Shown one piece after another: positions 63,343 through 64,000 of a stretch of 64,000 nt of DNA. A program made the position numbers and the translations under genes. The stretch spans positions 1 through 64,000 of the forward strand of contig CAIYLW010000020.1 of NCBI GenBank assembly GCA_903927185.1. The letters run 5' to 3'. Position 1 is the stretch's first letter. Every line of letters begins with the position of its first letter. The notes beneath the pieces are model-generated. The model did not search any database and had not been told where the DNA came from. It was given only the letters and a program-made list of their open reading frames with translations. The DNA is from an uncultured Bacteroidota bacterium. Lineage in GTDB: Bacteria > Bacteroidota > Bacteroidia > Chitinophagales > Chitinophagaceae.

Positions 63343-64000
63343 TTATTTGCCATTACCAGGTTTTTTATTGGTAGGCGGCATAATTGCTTTCCCTTTTTCA
63401 ACAGGTTTATTAGTTGGAAGAGGTGATTTGCCATCAGTTGCTTTTGGAACAATTTGTGGTTTAAGATCTGATTCTTTAAGCTTTGATTTTTTGGTGGCCT
63501 CTAAATTAATATCTGATTCAGGACTGATTTCTTCTGCTTTAATTTCTTTTGGTACTTCATAATCTGTGCTAGTTCCGTTGCCCTGATCTTCACCTTCACC
63601 AGTCATAGGTGCAGCAGTTCCATTGATAAAATCAAAATTCATATCACTCATGTTTTCAGGCTTCATAAATGTTTGACTTGGATCTAATCCACAATTAGGA
63701 TCTGCTGCTGCTTTAGCATAGAAGTAAGCCCAGATAGGCATGGCTGCTCTTGCACCTTGTCCGTTTAAATTCTCTCCATTAAATCGAATTATTCGATCAT
63801 CAGCACCCACCCAAGTACCTGCCAAGATTTGAGGAGTATATCCCATAAACCATGCATCACTATTATCGTTTGTAGTTCCTGTTTTACCAGCCATTTCTAA
63901 ATTGCCAGGTAAATCGTATGCCCATATTCCCCTTGCCGTACCAAATTGAACAACACCTTGCATCATCTTAACTACTGAATAGGCAGTTACTTCACTGATT
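63343..64000 (-). CDS. Penicillin-binding protein 1A-type transpeptidase, C-terminal part (cut by window edge)
   Basis: The C-terminal part of a class A penicillin-binding protein; the gene continues past the window end and only about 219 residues are visible. The reading frame stays open from 63966 to 64000 (SEVTAYSVVKMM), so 63966 is not the start. The transpeptidase KTGTT motif lies in AGKTGTTNDNSDAWFMGYTP, then GTWVGADDR. A long Pro/Lys/Glu-rich tail (about residues 120-200 of the visible part) ends in NKKPGNGK. It converges on hutG with a 3-base gap. Confidence 0.9.
   Translation of the reverse strand, partial: ISEVTAYSVVKMMQGVVQFGTARGIWAYDLPGNLEMAGKTGTTNDNSDAWFMGYTPQILAGTWVGADDRIIRFNGENLNGQGARAAMPIWAYFYAKAAADPNCGLDPSQTFMKPENMSDMNFDFINGTAAPMTGEGEDQGNGTSTDYEVPKEIKAEEISPESDINLEATKKSKLKESDLKPQIVPKATDGKSPLPTNKPVEKGKAIMPPTNKKPGNGK

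Overview
The window is from a low-GC Bacteroidota chromosome, most probably a Chitinophagaceae-like soil or freshwater bacterium (inferred). The evidence is type B T9SS/gliding C-terminal sorting domains next to PorP/SprF proteins, a DUF1080 plus Gfo/Idh pair, a NagB/PIG-L fusion, genes with little recognisable Shine-Dalgarno sequence, and several TAnnTTTG-type -7 promoter boxes. I see no phage, transposase, IS or CRISPR array.

Layout. 1-9.2 kb: a secreted subtilisin-like lipoprotein, histidine ammonia-lyase, a small secreted protein, GlnRS, TilS, a rhomboid protease, RlmH and a short hypothetical. 9.3-15.5 kb: a tight same-strand operon for L-fucose use (FucP-like permease, mutarotase, two SDR dehydrogenases, GH29 fucosidase, FAH-family hydrolase, lactonase). 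It matches the non-phosphorylating fucose route to pyruvate and lactate except that no fuconate dehydratase is present. 15.8-31.7 kb: two converging surface modules. The right-going one is a CHU_C propeller protein, PorP/SprF and an OmpA/TPR protein. The left-going one is a 2969-residue repeat protein followed by a second PorP/SprF.

32-37 kb: a degenerate single-domain response regulator, a second GH29 fucosidase, and a divergent DUF1080 plus Gfo/Idh pair suited to oxidative glycoside processing. 37.3-41.4 kb: a secreted RCC1/Ig-like protein that ends without any sorting domain, abutting a PhnW plus phosphonatase-like pair (2-aminoethylphosphonate use). 41.5-47.6 kb: DEAD-box helicase, two SDRs around a tRNA-Arg(ACG), a PhyH dioxygenase, a BamA/TamA-type barrel and a PAP2-like membrane protein.

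47.6-53.1 kb: a CocE hydrolase, GH20 hexosaminidase and NagB/PIG-L operon for GlcNAc glycans. 53.2-55.7 kb: pfkA-pyk. 55.9-64 kb: an RmlD-like reductase, a CHAD protein, CtlX plus arginine deiminase, a CrtA-like protein, hutI and hutG, and the C-terminal part of a penicillin-binding protein cut by the window edge.

The most unusual structure is the central array of the giant surface protein. Nineteen Ig/PKD-like units of two types run in an order that reads the same in both directions (B AAA B A B A B A B A B A B AAA B). The only two units that have lost a conserved cysteine are the central unit and its immediate neighbour, and they have lost opposite members of the pair. Other points to check are an SDR with Asn in place of the catalytic Lys, a NagB domain with Asn at a catalytic Asp position, a receiver domain lacking the switch Lys, and the missing fuconate dehydratase and urocanate hydratase.
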